From CADCWK01 sp965218235 (GTDB lineage: Bacteria > Chloroflexota > Chloroflexia > Thermomicrobiales > UBA6265), in contig OZ244595.1 in NCBI GenBank assembly GCA_965218235.1, positions 1,054,001 to 1,118,000 of the forward strand: a stretch of 64,000 nt of DNA, read 5' to 3'. A program made the translations under genes and the position numbers. The notes below the pieces were generated by a model. It worked only from the letters and a program-made list of their open reading frames with translations, ran no database searches and was not told the origin of the DNA. Shown here one piece after another: positions 34,798 through 43,993 of the stretch. Position 1 is the stretch's first letter. Every line of letters starts with the position of its first letter.

Positions 34798-36747
34798 TCA
34801 GCCGAGATGGATCGCCGGTCGCTTCTTTGGGTCCGGCTCGGCCTGCCGCAGGATCTCATGGGTCAGCGGCGCGATGTCGCCCTCGCCGAACAGGACGAAC
34901 CGGGTGAGATACTTGAGCGGATTGCCTTCGGTCCAGCCGAAGTAGACGTGTGGCTTCGTGCCGGTCCGGTCGCGCAGGTAGAGCAGGACGGCGGCGATCG
35001 TGTTCGGCACGGCGGCCCCGTCGGCCCGGAGGATCTGGTAGTCGCCGATCTGGACGCCCCTGATCCGCACGACCTGAGTGAACTCCGACGCGTCCGGGAC
35101 GTTGACCTCGAGAAAGAGGATCGGGTCCCTCACCGGGATATGGCTGGCCTCCCGTTCCTCGCGCTCCTTGATCAGATACTCCCGCCGCGAGCGGCCGTCG
35201 GGATTGTTGGCGACGATCCGCAGCTCACGCCCGTTCCGGGCGGCCGCCGAGATCATCTGCTCGGCGGCCTTATCCAGCACGACGCTCTGGACCCGCAGCT
35301 CGGTCGAGCGCCAGACCCGCGAGACGAGCGACACTACCACGATCGCGGCGATGAAGACCAACGCGATCTTCAGCCCTTCGGGCCGGCTGACGAGCGTGTC
35401 GGCCGTGGTGTAGATGAAGATCACGGCCACGGTTCCAAAGAAGAACGTCGCCCTCCGCTCCCGGTGTCGCCGGACGGATAGCGTGACCGCGATGGTGGCA
35501 GAGGTGATGATGACGAGGACGCCGGTCGCGTAGGCGCCGGCCTGGGCATCGACGTTGGCCCGGAACAGAATCGTGACGGCGAAGCAGACCAGGGTGAAGA
35601 TCAGGACCAGCGGGCGGGTCGCGAGCGCCCAGTCCGGTGCCATGCCGTAGCGCGGCAGGTAGCGCGGCACGATGTTCAGCAGGCCCGCCATCGCCGAGGC
35701 GCCGGCGAACCAGAGGATCAAGACCGTGCTGACATCGTAGACCGTTCCGAACGCGTTGCCGATGTGCTCATGGGCGAGGTACGACAGGGCCCGGCCGTTG
35801 GCCTCGCCGCCGTTCTCGAAGGCCTCGGACGGAATCAGCGTGATCGTGATCAGGCTGGTCGAGAGCAGGAATACGCTCATGATGGTCGCGGCCGTGGTGA
35901 GAAGCAGCTTCGAGTTGTGGATCCGACCGGCCGGCCGGATGACGGTGTCCTCCGGAGCGCCCTTCACCAGCGGCATGACGAGGACGCCGGTCTCAAACCC
36001 GGACAGGCCGAGCGCGAGGGCGGGGAACAGCACCAGCGCCGTCCCGAACATCAGGAACGGATTGTCGTAGCTGTTGGTCACCTCCTGCCGCCAGCTGCTG
36101 AGTTCGGATGGATCCTGGATCAGTTCGATGAACCCGGAGACGACCACCACGGTGTTCAGCAGCAGGTAGATCGCGACCAGCACCACGGCGATCGAGATCG
36201 CCTCGCCGAACCCCTTGAGGAAGACCGCCCCGAGCAGGCCGATCAGGACGAGCGTGACGATGATTTCCTGCCCATGGAGAAAGCTCGTTACCGGGTTCTC
36301 GACGATGTGCGCCGTCGCGTCGGCAGCGGACAGGGTGATCGTGATGACGAAGCCGGTCACGACGAACCCGAGCAGGGCCAGGACGAACAGCTTGCCCTGC
36401 CACCACGGCAGCAGGCGCTCGAGCATCGAGATCGAGCCGTCGCCGTTCGGGCTCTTCTCGGCCACCCGCTTGTACATCGGCAGGGCGCCGAAGAGGGTGA
36501 TCAGCACCAGGATCAGCGTCGCGATCGGCGACAGCACGCCAGCGGCGAGGGCGGCGATCCCCGGCTGATAGCCCAGGCTGGAGAAATAGTCCACTCCGGT
36601 CAAGCAGACGACCTTCCACCAGGGATAGGTCTCCGCCTGCCGCTTCTTCGTCATCGGGCCGGGAACGCTCTTCCGGTGTCCCTGGAGGAGCCAGGTCTTG
36701 ATGCGGTCATTGGATCGTGCCGGACGGAGCCGGGGGATGGTCGCCAT
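34798..36747 (-). CDS. APC-superfamily permease with cytoplasmic C-terminal domain
   Basis: ATG 36747 is used; a GTG two codons upstream is possible. The 649-residue protein has about 12 hydrophobic segments from about 45 to 480, beginning with VVCLTGVDYFSSLGYQPGIAAL, an unwound-helix-1 motif typical of the APC fold. About 170 residues of soluble domain follow. The protein resembles large APC permeases annotated as amino-acid transporters. The substrate (amino acid or cation) cannot be decided. It is transcribed alone. Confidence 0.82.
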   Translation of the reverse strand: MATIPRLRPARSNDRIKTWLLQGHRKSVPGPMTKKRQAETYPWWKVVCLTGVDYFSSLGYQPGIAALAAGVLSPIATLILVLITLFGALPMYKRVAEKSPNGDGSISMLERLLPWWQGKLFVLALLGFVVTGFVITITLSAADATAHIVENPVTSFLHGQEIIVTLVLIGLLGAVFLKGFGEAISIAVVLVAIYLLLNTVVVVSGFIELIQDPSELSSWRQEVTNSYDNPFLMFGTALVLFPALALGLSGFETGVLVMPLVKGAPEDTVIRPAGRIHNSKLLLTTAATIMSVFLLSTSLITITLIPSEAFENGGEANGRALSYLAHEHIGNAFGTVYDVSTVLILWFAGASAMAGLLNIVPRYLPRYGMAPDWALATRPLVLIFTLVCFAVTILFRANVDAQAGAYATGVLVIITSATIAVTLSVRRHRERRATFFFGTVAVIFIYTTADTLVSRPEGLKIALVFIAAIVVVSLVSRVWRSTELRVQSVVLDKAAEQMISAAARNGRELRIVANNPDGRSRREYLIKEREEREASHIPVRDPILFLEVNVPDASEFTQVVRIRGVQIGDYQILRADGAAVPNTIAAVLLYLRDRTGTKPHVYFGWTEGNPLKYLTRFVLFGEGDIAPLTHEILRQAEPDPKKRPAIHLG

Positions 36748-36855
36748 CGACACCCTGCGTTTCGATGTGTTGCGAGTGGTGTCCGGGCACGGTGTCTGGA
36801 CGGGAGTCGGGTCAAGGGTCGTCAGATTCGGTGCGGCGACCGCCGGGCGCGTGGC

Positions 36856-37146
36856 TCACAGCATCGAAGTATGCCACCAAGCGAGTGCAGAAACATGCGA
36901 TTCAGCGTCCGGGAATCTTCGATCGGTTGCAGTGCCGTCCCACCCGATGAACCGACGCATCGTGACCGCGACGGTCTGGGTGGTGGCGTCCAGCAGATGG
37001 GTCGGTGGAGAGCCGTCCCCCCAGCGTCTACCTCTGACGGCCTCCGAATCGTCCAGCGGGAGAACACGCCACCGCCGGGCTAGCTGGACGGCGAGGTAGA
37101 TCAGCAGCTTGTCCCGTTCCCGCTCAGACAGACGTGTGTCTGGCAT
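36856..37146 (-). CDS. Small protein with urease-gamma-like N-terminus
   Basis: The 96-residue frame starts at ATG 37146, 46 nt after the stop of the upstream LLM oxidoreductase on the same strand. Its first 38 residues (LSERERDKLLIYLAVQLARR, then LPLDDSEAV) closely follow the start of urease gamma subunits (LTPRE-x-x-KLLI...LARRR...LN-x-PEA). The rest is unlike urease gamma and lacks its C-terminal half. No urease alpha, beta or accessory gene is nearby. It may be a decayed ureA fragment or a small domain reused for another purpose. Confidence 0.5.
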   Translation of the reverse strand: MPDTRLSERERDKLLIYLAVQLARRWRVLPLDDSEAVRGRRWGDGSPPTHLLDATTQTVAVTMRRFIGWDGTATDRRFPDAESHVSALAWWHTSML

Positions 37147-37192
37147 CTCCCGCCGAGACGGTTCGCGTCGAATAGCCGACCGTTCAGGAGGC

Positions 37193-38194
37193 TCAAGCTG
37201 GATTGAGCATCGGCAGCAAATCGCGGCCGATGGCCTCCAGCCAGGTAGCCGGATCGGCGCTCGGCGGCGCGACGAAGACGACCGAGTCCGCGCCGGCCGC
37301 GACCAGCCGTTCGATAGTCGCGGCGGCCTGCTCAGGCGTGCCCGCGGCGGCCAGGTCGTCCAGCCAGGCATCGGGCATCTCCCGCTGGACGGCATCCTCC
37401 CCACCCTGGGCGATCAGCTCGGACAGCTCGTCGGCGAAGGGCAGGGCGGCCATGTGCGCCGTGAACCCTCCGCCAGCGAGGCCGCCGGCGATCACCGGGC
37501 GCAGCGCGTCGCGGGCGGTCCCCGGGCCGTCCTGATCGACCGCCCCGTGCATGTAGACCGTCAGACGATGGGGGGCCGTTCGACCGGCTTCGGCCATCCC
37601 GGCCGCGATGTGGCGACGAGCCGCCGCGACGTAGGCCGGCGACGAGTACTCCGAGAGGACCGTGCCGTCGGCCACCCGCCCGGCCAGTTCCAGCGACCGG
37701 TTGCCCATGACTCCGACCGAGACCGGAGGAACCACCGCCGGAGCCTGATCCAGCCGCACATCGCTGAGCCGGACCGTCCGCCCGTCCATGGTGACGGTCT
37801 CGCCGGCCAGCAGCGACCGGACGGCCGTCGTCGTCTCCTCCAGAGCCGCAAGCCACGATGGCGGCCGAGCGCCAATCTGAGTCATCCATGCCGCGACGCC
37901 ATGGCCGATCCCGGGGAGGAATCGACCGGGATGCATCCGCGCCAGGGTGGCGAACTCCATCGCCAGGATGGCTGCGTTGTGCGCGACCGCCGGGGCGATG
38001 CCGAGCCCGACGCGTAGCCGGTGCGTCACGGCCAGCGCGGTCGCCGCCTGGGCGATCCCGGCGGAGTAGAGCGTGTCCTCGATTACCCACAGTTCGTCAA
38101 GGCCGATCGCCTCGGCCCGGCGCGCAAAGGGGATCAGCGTTTCGGGAGACCAGTCCCGCAGGAACATTGCGCCGACGTCAGGTCGCCTGGCCAT
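37193..38194 (-). CDS. LLM class (F420-type) oxidoreductase
   Basis: Three ATGs in a row lie at 38194-38200; the third is preferred because GGAAGG is then 7 nt upstream. The 333-residue TIM barrel has VGLGIAPAVAHN, RFLPGIGHGVAAWM, the PVSVGVMGNRSLELAGRVADG segment common in F420-dependent luciferase-like enzymes, and a helical C-terminus. It may reduce or oxidise a small organic substrate with F420 or FMN; the substrate is unknown. The urease-gamma-like gene is downstream on the same strand. Confidence 0.9.
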   Translation of the reverse strand: MARRPDVGAMFLRDWSPETLIPFARRAEAIGLDELWVIEDTLYSAGIAQAATALAVTHRLRVGLGIAPAVAHNAAILAMEFATLARMHPGRFLPGIGHGVAAWMTQIGARPPSWLAALEETTTAVRSLLAGETVTMDGRTVRLSDVRLDQAPAVVPPVSVGVMGNRSLELAGRVADGTVLSEYSSPAYVAAARRHIAAGMAEAGRTAPHRLTVYMHGAVDQDGPGTARDALRPVIAGGLAGGGFTAHMAALPFADELSELIAQGGEDAVQREMPDAWLDDLAAAGTPEQAAATIERLVAAGADSVVFVAPPSADPATWLEAIGRDLLPMLNPA

Positions 38195-38253
38195 CATCAT
38201 CCCTTCCGTGCGACCGGCCTCCATCTTGTGGTTGTAGCGTATCGCAGGCTGCC

Positions 38254-38300
38254 CGGTTCCGGTTCCGGTTCCGGTTCCGGTTCCGGTTCCGGTTCCGGTT
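38254..38300. repeat. GGTTCC hexanucleotide tandem repeat
   Basis: About 7.8 perfect copies of GGTTCC, 60 nt upstream of the LLM oxidoreductase start on the minus strand, within the 349-nt divergent gap before the LuxR-type regulator. The remainder of that gap (38301-38543) shows no gene; a short GTGCC/GGCAC inverted repeat lies near 38397-38412. Confidence 0.95.
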
Positions 38301-38543
38301 GGGCTCGACTTTCACGTCGAGGCCATTGTTGGGTCGTCCGCGAGCGGTCCGGCGATCTGGCCGATTGGACCGCTCATCCAACGCAGCGTGCATTTCGTGC
38401 CATCATCGGCACGTCATGCGATTATCAGGAATCCATGTGCCGGTCCAGGAACATGGAGACGGTTATCATAGGATGCACCGAGGCATGGTAACCGCATACG
38501 TGACGGCTTTGGTTGGGCTTCGAACCAGTGGGAGTGGCGATCG

Positions 38544-40976
38544 ATGTCGATTCCGCGACCCGCCCGGACCGCGAGGACGACCCAAACGCCAGTTGTGCCG
38601 TGGAACGGACTGACCATCGCTCCGCTACCGGTCGCCCTGACCCCGATGATCGGTCGCCAGCACGAGATCGCGGTCGTCACCGGACTTTTTCAGCGCGGAA
38701 CGTCCCGCCTCGTGACGCTGACCGGGCCGGGCGGGATCGGCAAGACGCGCCTCGCGATCGATCTCGTTCATCATCTCCAGACCGAGCTCCGCTGTCAGGT
38801 CGCCTTCGTCCCCCTCGAGGCCATCCGACGTCCCCAGGACGTCGTTCCCGCGATCCTCGAGGCGATCGGCCTCAGCGATCAGGGGCTGATCGACCCTCCG
38901 GCGTACCTCGTGTCGGCCCTCGTCCACGCCGAGATGCTAATCATCATTGACAATTTCGAGCAGGTCCTCGGGGCGCGAGGCAACCTCGCCGAACTCCTGG
39001 CCGCCGCTCCTCGCGTGCGGCTGCTCGTCACCAGCCGGTCCCGCCTGCGACTGCGCGGCGAGCACGTCGTTCACGTCCCGCCACTGGGGTTGTCGGAGCT
39101 GGCCGAACCGGGCCCGGCTGATCCCGAAGCGCCTGGCTCGGACGCGGTGCGCCTGTTCGTCGAGCGGGCCACCGCGGCGGTCTCAGGACTGAGCGTCTCC
39201 GGGGCAGAGGCCACGCTGATCGCGAGCATCTGCCGCCGGCTGGACGGGGTACCGCTGGCGATCGAGCTCGCCGCCGCCCGGGTGACGCACCTGTCGCTCG
39301 CGATGCTCGACCAGCGACTCGGCCGGAGCCTCCCGCTGCTGATCACGGGTGCCGAGGACCTGCCGGAGCGCCACCGGACCCTCCGGGACACCATCGCCTG
39401 GAGCTACGATCTCCTGACGACCAGCCAGCAGCGCATCTTTCGGCAGGTGGCCGTCTTCCGGGGCGGCTTCTCCCTGGAGGCGGCCGAGATGGTCATGGGC
39501 GAGACGCCGGAGGCCTCGTCACTGGACACGGCGGTCCTCGACGGGTTGCAGACCCTGGTCGAGGCCAGTCTCGTCATCCACGCGACTGAGGCGGGCGGGG
39601 AGTCGCGCTACAGCACCCTGGAGACGATCAGCGAGTTCGCTGGCGAGGTCCTGGCCGCCGCCGGGGCGCTCGATTCGGCACGGCAGCGCCACGCGGACTG
39701 GTATCTCGTGTTCGCCGAATCGCGGGAGGTTCGGCCGTTCAGCCCCGAGGCGACGGAGCGATCCCGCCAGCTCGCCGGCGAGCAGCCCAACATGATCGCG
39801 GCGATCGAATGGTTCGAACGCACCGGCGATCGAGTTGGTTTCGCCCGGCTGGTCGCGGCGCTGAGCTGGTCCTGGTGGCTTCGGGGGGAATGGCGATCCG
39901 GCCAGCCGTGGCTGGGTCAGGTCTGGGACGATCCGGAGATCCGGGGATCGCTTGCCCCCACCGCGCTGACGTCGGTTGGGGTGGCGCTCGGTTTGATCTC
40001 GGCGGCCGGCTCGGACGATGTGCCGCGCTCGAAGGAGATCCTGGAAGTTTGCCTGGTCCTCGTTCGAGCCCGGGGCGATGCGCTCGGCATGATCTGCGCC
40101 CGGATCGGGCTGGGCTGGGTGACGGGGATGACCGGTGAAATGGACGCCGGCGCCCGGCACCTGGAGGAGGCACTCCGGCTCGCGCGGGAACTACCGGCCT
40201 CGCGAATGGCGTCCTCCGTAATGGGGGTCATCCTGAACAATCTCGGCGCTGTCTATCGCTGGGCCGGTCGATATGACGATGCCGCGGCGGTGCTCGATGA
40301 GGGACGTGGCCTCCTGGTCGAGGCGAACAACTCGACCGCGGTCCTTTTCAACCTGATCGACCGCGGCTATCTCGCGCGGGACATGGGACGGTACGCGGAC
40401 GCCGCCAGCCTGTTCGCGCAGGTACTCGGTCCCGCTCGCGGGATCGGTGACCGGCGCTATCTGCTCGGTGTGCTGGAGGGGATGGCGACCGTCGCCGTCG
40501 CCACCGGAGACCATGTCCGGGGCGTCCGGCTGCTGGCGGTCGTCGAAGGAGAGTACCGAACCTTCGGAATGACTGGCCACACGCCGAAGGATCGAACGCA
40601 ACGTGAGGACGCCACTGCCGCGGCCCGGACGGCCATGGGCGATGAAGCGTACGAGAAAGCTGAGAACGAGGGCGTCCAGCTGTCCATCGACCAGGCCATG
40701 GTCCTGGCCAGCGAGCCGAAGCCGATCGCTGTGGGCGTCCGACCGCCGGAACCGGGTCTTCTGACCCGCCGCGAGACCGAGCTCCTCCAGCTTCTCGCCG
40801 GCGGGCGCACCAACCGGGAGATCGCGGAGAGCCTGTTCATCGGGGAGCGGACGGTCGAGAGCCACCTCGAGCGCATCTACGCCAAGCTCGGTGTCCGGCG
40901 GCGACTGGCCGCGATCGCGGCCGCCAACCGTCTTGGTCTGCTGGGTCCGGCGTCGAACCGGGAGGACCCGAGCTAA
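38544..40976 (+). CDS. LuxR-family regulator with N-terminal AAA/NB-ARC-like ATPase and TPR region
   Basis: ATG 38544 has GGGAG 9 nt upstream. The 810-residue protein has a P-loop TGPGGIGKTRLAID (about 60-72), Walker B LIIIDNFEQVL, TSRSRLRLRGEH and GVPLAIELAAARV, all typical of signal-transduction NTPases (NB-ARC/SWACOS). A TPR-like helical region spans about 420-700, and a C-terminal LuxR HTH is at about 738-800 (LTRRETELLQLLAGGRTNREIAESLFIGERTVESHLERIYAKLGV). It is a ligand-sensing transcription regulator. Its target is unknown; the divergent LLM gene and the repeat between them are the nearest candidates. Confidence 0.94.
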   Translation: MSIPRPARTARTTQTPVVPWNGLTIAPLPVALTPMIGRQHEIAVVTGLFQRGTSRLVTLTGPGGIGKTRLAIDLVHHLQTELRCQVAFVPLEAIRRPQDVVPAILEAIGLSDQGLIDPPAYLVSALVHAEMLIIIDNFEQVLGARGNLAELLAAAPRVRLLVTSRSRLRLRGEHVVHVPPLGLSELAEPGPADPEAPGSDAVRLFVERATAAVSGLSVSGAEATLIASICRRLDGVPLAIELAAARVTHLSLAMLDQRLGRSLPLLITGAEDLPERHRTLRDTIAWSYDLLTTSQQRIFRQVAVFRGGFSLEAAEMVMGETPEASSLDTAVLDGLQTLVEASLVIHATEAGGESRYSTLETISEFAGEVLAAAGALDSARQRHADWYLVFAESREVRPFSPEATERSRQLAGEQPNMIAAIEWFERTGDRVGFARLVAALSWSWWLRGEWRSGQPWLGQVWDDPEIRGSLAPTALTSVGVALGLISAAGSDDVPRSKEILEVCLVLVRARGDALGMICARIGLGWVTGMTGEMDAGARHLEEALRLARELPASRMASSVMGVILNNLGAVYRWAGRYDDAAAVLDEGRGLLVEANNSTAVLFNLIDRGYLARDMGRYADAASLFAQVLGPARGIGDRRYLLGVLEGMATVAVATGDHVRGVRLLAVVEGEYRTFGMTGHTPKDRTQREDATAAARTAMGDEAYEKAENEGVQLSIDQAMVLASEPKPIAVGVRPPEPGLLTRRETELLQLLAGGRTNREIAESLFIGERTVESHLERIYAKLGVRRRLAAIAAANRLGLLGPASNREDPS

Positions 40977-41002
40977 CGCCGCGCACGCCTGCCCGTTCGC
41001 CA

Positions 41003-42364
41003 TCAGGGAGTTGGGAACGGGTCTCCCGCGGGCCATTCAGTCACAGACGCCGCGGCGCCGACCAGGGCCGGACGCAGGGCGCCAAAGAACCCGAGGACAT
41101 CGGCCGGAAGCGTGTTGGTCAGGAACGACAGCGTTAGCCCGGCGTCGTTGCGGAGCAGGAAGGCGGCGGTCGAGCCACCGAGGGCGCCGGTGTGGGCCCA
41201 TTCCCGGCCGAGCGGACCGTCCTGGACGACCCACGCGAGGCCGGTCGCCGGCTCCGTATTGGCGGCTCCGTTGGCCCCCGTGAACGGCGCGTGCGGCGCG
41301 GTCAGCATCTGGTCGATGGTCTCGGGCGCCAGCAGGGCTGGTCCGGCCTGGCCGTCGATCGCGCCGGCGTAACGAACGAGATCGGCGGCCCGGGCGATCC
41401 AGCCGCCGTGGGCGTCCATGCCGTCCAGGAAGAAACTGCCGTAAGCGAACGGGCCGAAGCCCTCGCCAGGAAAGACCGACGGAACGGCCGGAGGGTACTC
41501 CGGGGGAGCGTAGTAGAGCACCTCGCCCTCGGCCCGCTCCGACCGGCGGGTCTTGCCCAGCACCATGTCGGGAATCCCGGCCGGCGCGAGGACCTGCTCC
41601 TGGATGTGGGTCTCGTAGCTCTGGCCCGAGACCGTCTCCAGCACGCGACCGAGGACGTTGAAGCCGAAGTTGCTGTAGACGGCCATCGTGCCGGGCTCGT
41701 AGTCCAGCCCGGAGCCAAGCATGAACCGGACGATCATCTTGGCCGATGCGGGCCCAGGCTCGCCGAACGTCGCGGCCGCCAGCTGGGACAGCGGCAGGTA
41801 CTGCGGGTCGCCGGAGACGGGTGCGTTCCAGCCGCCGGCGTGGATCAGGACCTGCCCGACCGTGACCGTGGCCATGATCGGGTCCACATACGCGCCGGTC
41901 GGTGCCTCCAGATCGAGCAGCGGAAAGACCGCATCGTCAAGCGACAGCTGGCCCGCTTCGACGAGCCGCATGATGCCGACGGCGGTGATCGTCTTGGTGA
42001 CGCTGGCAATCCGGAAGCGGTGCCCCGGCTCGACTGGCTCCAGGGCGTCCCGATCGGCATAGCCATACCCGCGATTCAGGACCAGGCGGCCCGCGTAGCC
42101 GACGGCGAGCTGGGCGCCGGGCAATCCCCAGGTGGCGACGAGATCCCGCATGGCGGCATCGAGGGCGGCCAGTTCCGGCACCTCCTCGCCGGAGACCGGA
42201 ACGTCGCTGGCCGTGGGCGTTCCGGGCTCAGGCGTCGCGCTGGTTCCGGCCGCCCAGGCGGGGTGGCGACCGACACCGGCGAGGGCAACCCCGGCTGGGA
42301 TGGCCGCGACGGCGGTGCGCCTGGTGATCCGGGTCCTGGACAAGGCCTTCATCTCGTGGGTCAT
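41003..42364 (-). CDS. Exported serine hydrolase (beta-lactamase/DD-peptidase superfamily)
   Basis: The 453-residue protein has a twin-arginine-type signal (RITRRTAVAAIPAGVALAG), an Ala/Thr/Pro linker, and class C beta-lactamase-like motifs: RIASVTKTITA (SxxK, catalytic Ser near 121), YSNFGFNVLG (YxN) and an AHTGALGG triad near the end. It should act outside the membrane on an ester, amide or peptide. The last 30 residues match a normal domain end. It is convergent with the LuxR-type gene (26 nt between stops) and followed upstream by a second member of the family. Confidence 0.9.
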   Translation of the reverse strand: MTHEMKALSRTRITRRTAVAAIPAGVALAGVGRHPAWAAGTSATPEPGTPTASDVPVSGEEVPELAALDAAMRDLVATWGLPGAQLAVGYAGRLVLNRGYGYADRDALEPVEPGHRFRIASVTKTITAVGIMRLVEAGQLSLDDAVFPLLDLEAPTGAYVDPIMATVTVGQVLIHAGGWNAPVSGDPQYLPLSQLAAATFGEPGPASAKMIVRFMLGSGLDYEPGTMAVYSNFGFNVLGRVLETVSGQSYETHIQEQVLAPAGIPDMVLGKTRRSERAEGEVLYYAPPEYPPAVPSVFPGEGFGPFAYGSFFLDGMDAHGGWIARAADLVRYAGAIDGQAGPALLAPETIDQMLTAPHAPFTGANGAANTEPATGLAWVVQDGPLGREWAHTGALGGSTAAFLLRNDAGLTLSFLTNTLPADVLGFFGALRPALVGAAASVTEWPAGDPFPTP

Positions 42365-42414
42365 CTCGCGCTGGCTCCTCGTCGGTACAGGCGATAGGGT
42401 GAGGACGGCAATCG

Positions 42415-43668
42415 TCAGGCGACCGGTGTGGCGACCGGGGTTCCGGTGGTCGTCGCGAAGCGATCTGGGAAGAGCATCTGGATGATCTGGATGAAGATCG
42501 GGTCGGCGCTGCCGCCGTCGTTGTTGGCCCGGTTCGTAACGATCACGACCGTGGCGTCCTCCTCCGGCGCGTGGACCATCCAGGAGCTGTAGCCGAAGAT
42601 CCCGCCGCTGTGGCCGATCAGCCCGTTGACCTCCAGAATGCCGAGACCGTAGCGCACGTCCAGCACCTGGCCGGGGAAGACACCCCAGGTCAGCCGCTCC
42701 CGCTGGGTCGCCGGGCTGAGGATGGTACCGTCGGCAAGCGCCTTCGCCCAGACCCGCAGGTCGGCCAGCGTCGAGGTCATCGCCCCGGCGGTCCAGGGGA
42801 CGTAGGGATTGGACGCGGTCATGTCGCGCAGGGTCGCGCCGGGAACTGCGGCCTCATAGCCGCGCACGAACGGCTCGGGCAGATCGGGCGTGGTCGGGAA
42901 GACGGTGTTCGTCAGGCCGAGGGGCCGGATGATGCGCTCGGTGATCGCCACGTCGGCCGTCTGACCGGTGATCTGCTCGATGACCAGTCCGAGCAGGACG
43001 TAGTTGCTGTTGGAATACTGGACGTGGTCGCCGGGCGCGAAGTCGGCCGGGTACTGCCGTATGATCTCGACCGCGTTCTGCGGCGTGAATTCCATCAGCG
43101 GGTCGAGCTCGTAGTTGGCGGAGAGGATCGGGTCCTCGACGAAATCGAAGATGCCGCCGGTCATGCCCAGAACCTGACGGATGGTGATCCGGTCGCCATT
43201 GGCGATCCCCGGCACGAACGACTCGAGGACGTCATCCAGACCGAGCTTGCTCTCGTCGACGAGCTGCAGGATCACCGTCGCGGTGAATGTCTTGGTGATG
43301 CTTGCGATCCGGACGTGGTCGTCGAGGGTGACCGGGACGGCGGTCGCCAGGTCCCTGATCCCGGCCGCGTAGGTCCAGGCGCCCCGGCCAGGATACCAGA
43401 TGCCGACCATCGCCCCCGGCGTGTTCGTCTGAGCCAGGCCGGACTCGACGATCGTCGTCAGCGCGAGCTGCTCCTCCGGCCTGAAGCTCGTCTCTTCGGT
43501 GGTGGCGATCGGGGTGGCGTCCTGCGCGGTCACGGCGTTCCGTGCGTCGCCGAGGGGCGAGAGCGCGACAGCGACGATTCCGGCCAGGCCGCCGCCCAGC
43601 GCGACCCGGCGGGTCATCTGATGTCCGGTGCGACGTCTGAGCTCGGCGACGGGAAGTCGTGGATGCAT
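42415..43668 (-). CDS. Exported serine hydrolase, second paralogue
   Basis: ATG 43668 is chosen because the TAT-like signal (RRRTGHQMTRRVALGGGLAGIVAVAL) begins soon after it; the frame is open further upstream. The 417-residue protein carries IASITKTFTA (SxxK), YSNSNYVLLG (YxN) and GHSGGIFGYSS (HSG). It is of the same family as its downstream neighbour, 50 nt away, yet clearly diverged, so an old duplication is likely. The proteins share export type and linker style. No beta-lactam resistance role can be claimed. Confidence 0.9.
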   Translation of the reverse strand: MHPRLPVAELRRRTGHQMTRRVALGGGLAGIVAVALSPLGDARNAVTAQDATPIATTEETSFRPEEQLALTTIVESGLAQTNTPGAMVGIWYPGRGAWTYAAGIRDLATAVPVTLDDHVRIASITKTFTATVILQLVDESKLGLDDVLESFVPGIANGDRITIRQVLGMTGGIFDFVEDPILSANYELDPLMEFTPQNAVEIIRQYPADFAPGDHVQYSNSNYVLLGLVIEQITGQTADVAITERIIRPLGLTNTVFPTTPDLPEPFVRGYEAAVPGATLRDMTASNPYVPWTAGAMTSTLADLRVWAKALADGTILSPATQRERLTWGVFPGQVLDVRYGLGILEVNGLIGHSGGIFGYSSWMVHAPEEDATVVIVTNRANNDGGSADPIFIQIIQMLFPDRFATTTGTPVATPVA

Positions 43669-43993
43669 GGTCGTGGTGGTCCTCGCTGGCTTGCCGGGCG
43701 GTGCCGGCAATGGTCGGTCCCTGAGCGCGCCGCGGTTCGACCGGGACCGGCTCCCGCGCGGCAAGGGCGGCCGTTGGGTCGCCAGCCAGGGCGGCTACAC
43801 ACAGGATAGGGAGCGCGCGTGACATTGGGATGCCGTAGAAATACGGAATCGCCAGCCAGCCGGTACGGAATCGCCGGACCCGCCTTGCCGGGGCGTGAGC
43901 CGGGGTCGGGGTATCGAACGGAAACGGAGCCGGCACAAGGCGTGTGCGCGGCTCCGCTGGGGGACTCTTCGACTGGAGCGGGGTGCCGTCGCG

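Noticed and set aside
35764..37083. Open plus-strand frame of 439 codons opposite the APC permease
   Set aside because: Highly charged repetitive composition complementary to membrane helices; no start site support.
38510..38540. TTCGAA-containing stretch considered as a tRNA T-arm
   Set aside because: No acceptor or anticodon stems can be drawn around it on either strand.
41192..43809. Long open plus-strand frames opposite the two serine hydrolases
   Set aside because: Composition is typical of antisense GC-rich shadows, with no domain; the minus strand has full catalytic motifs and export signals.
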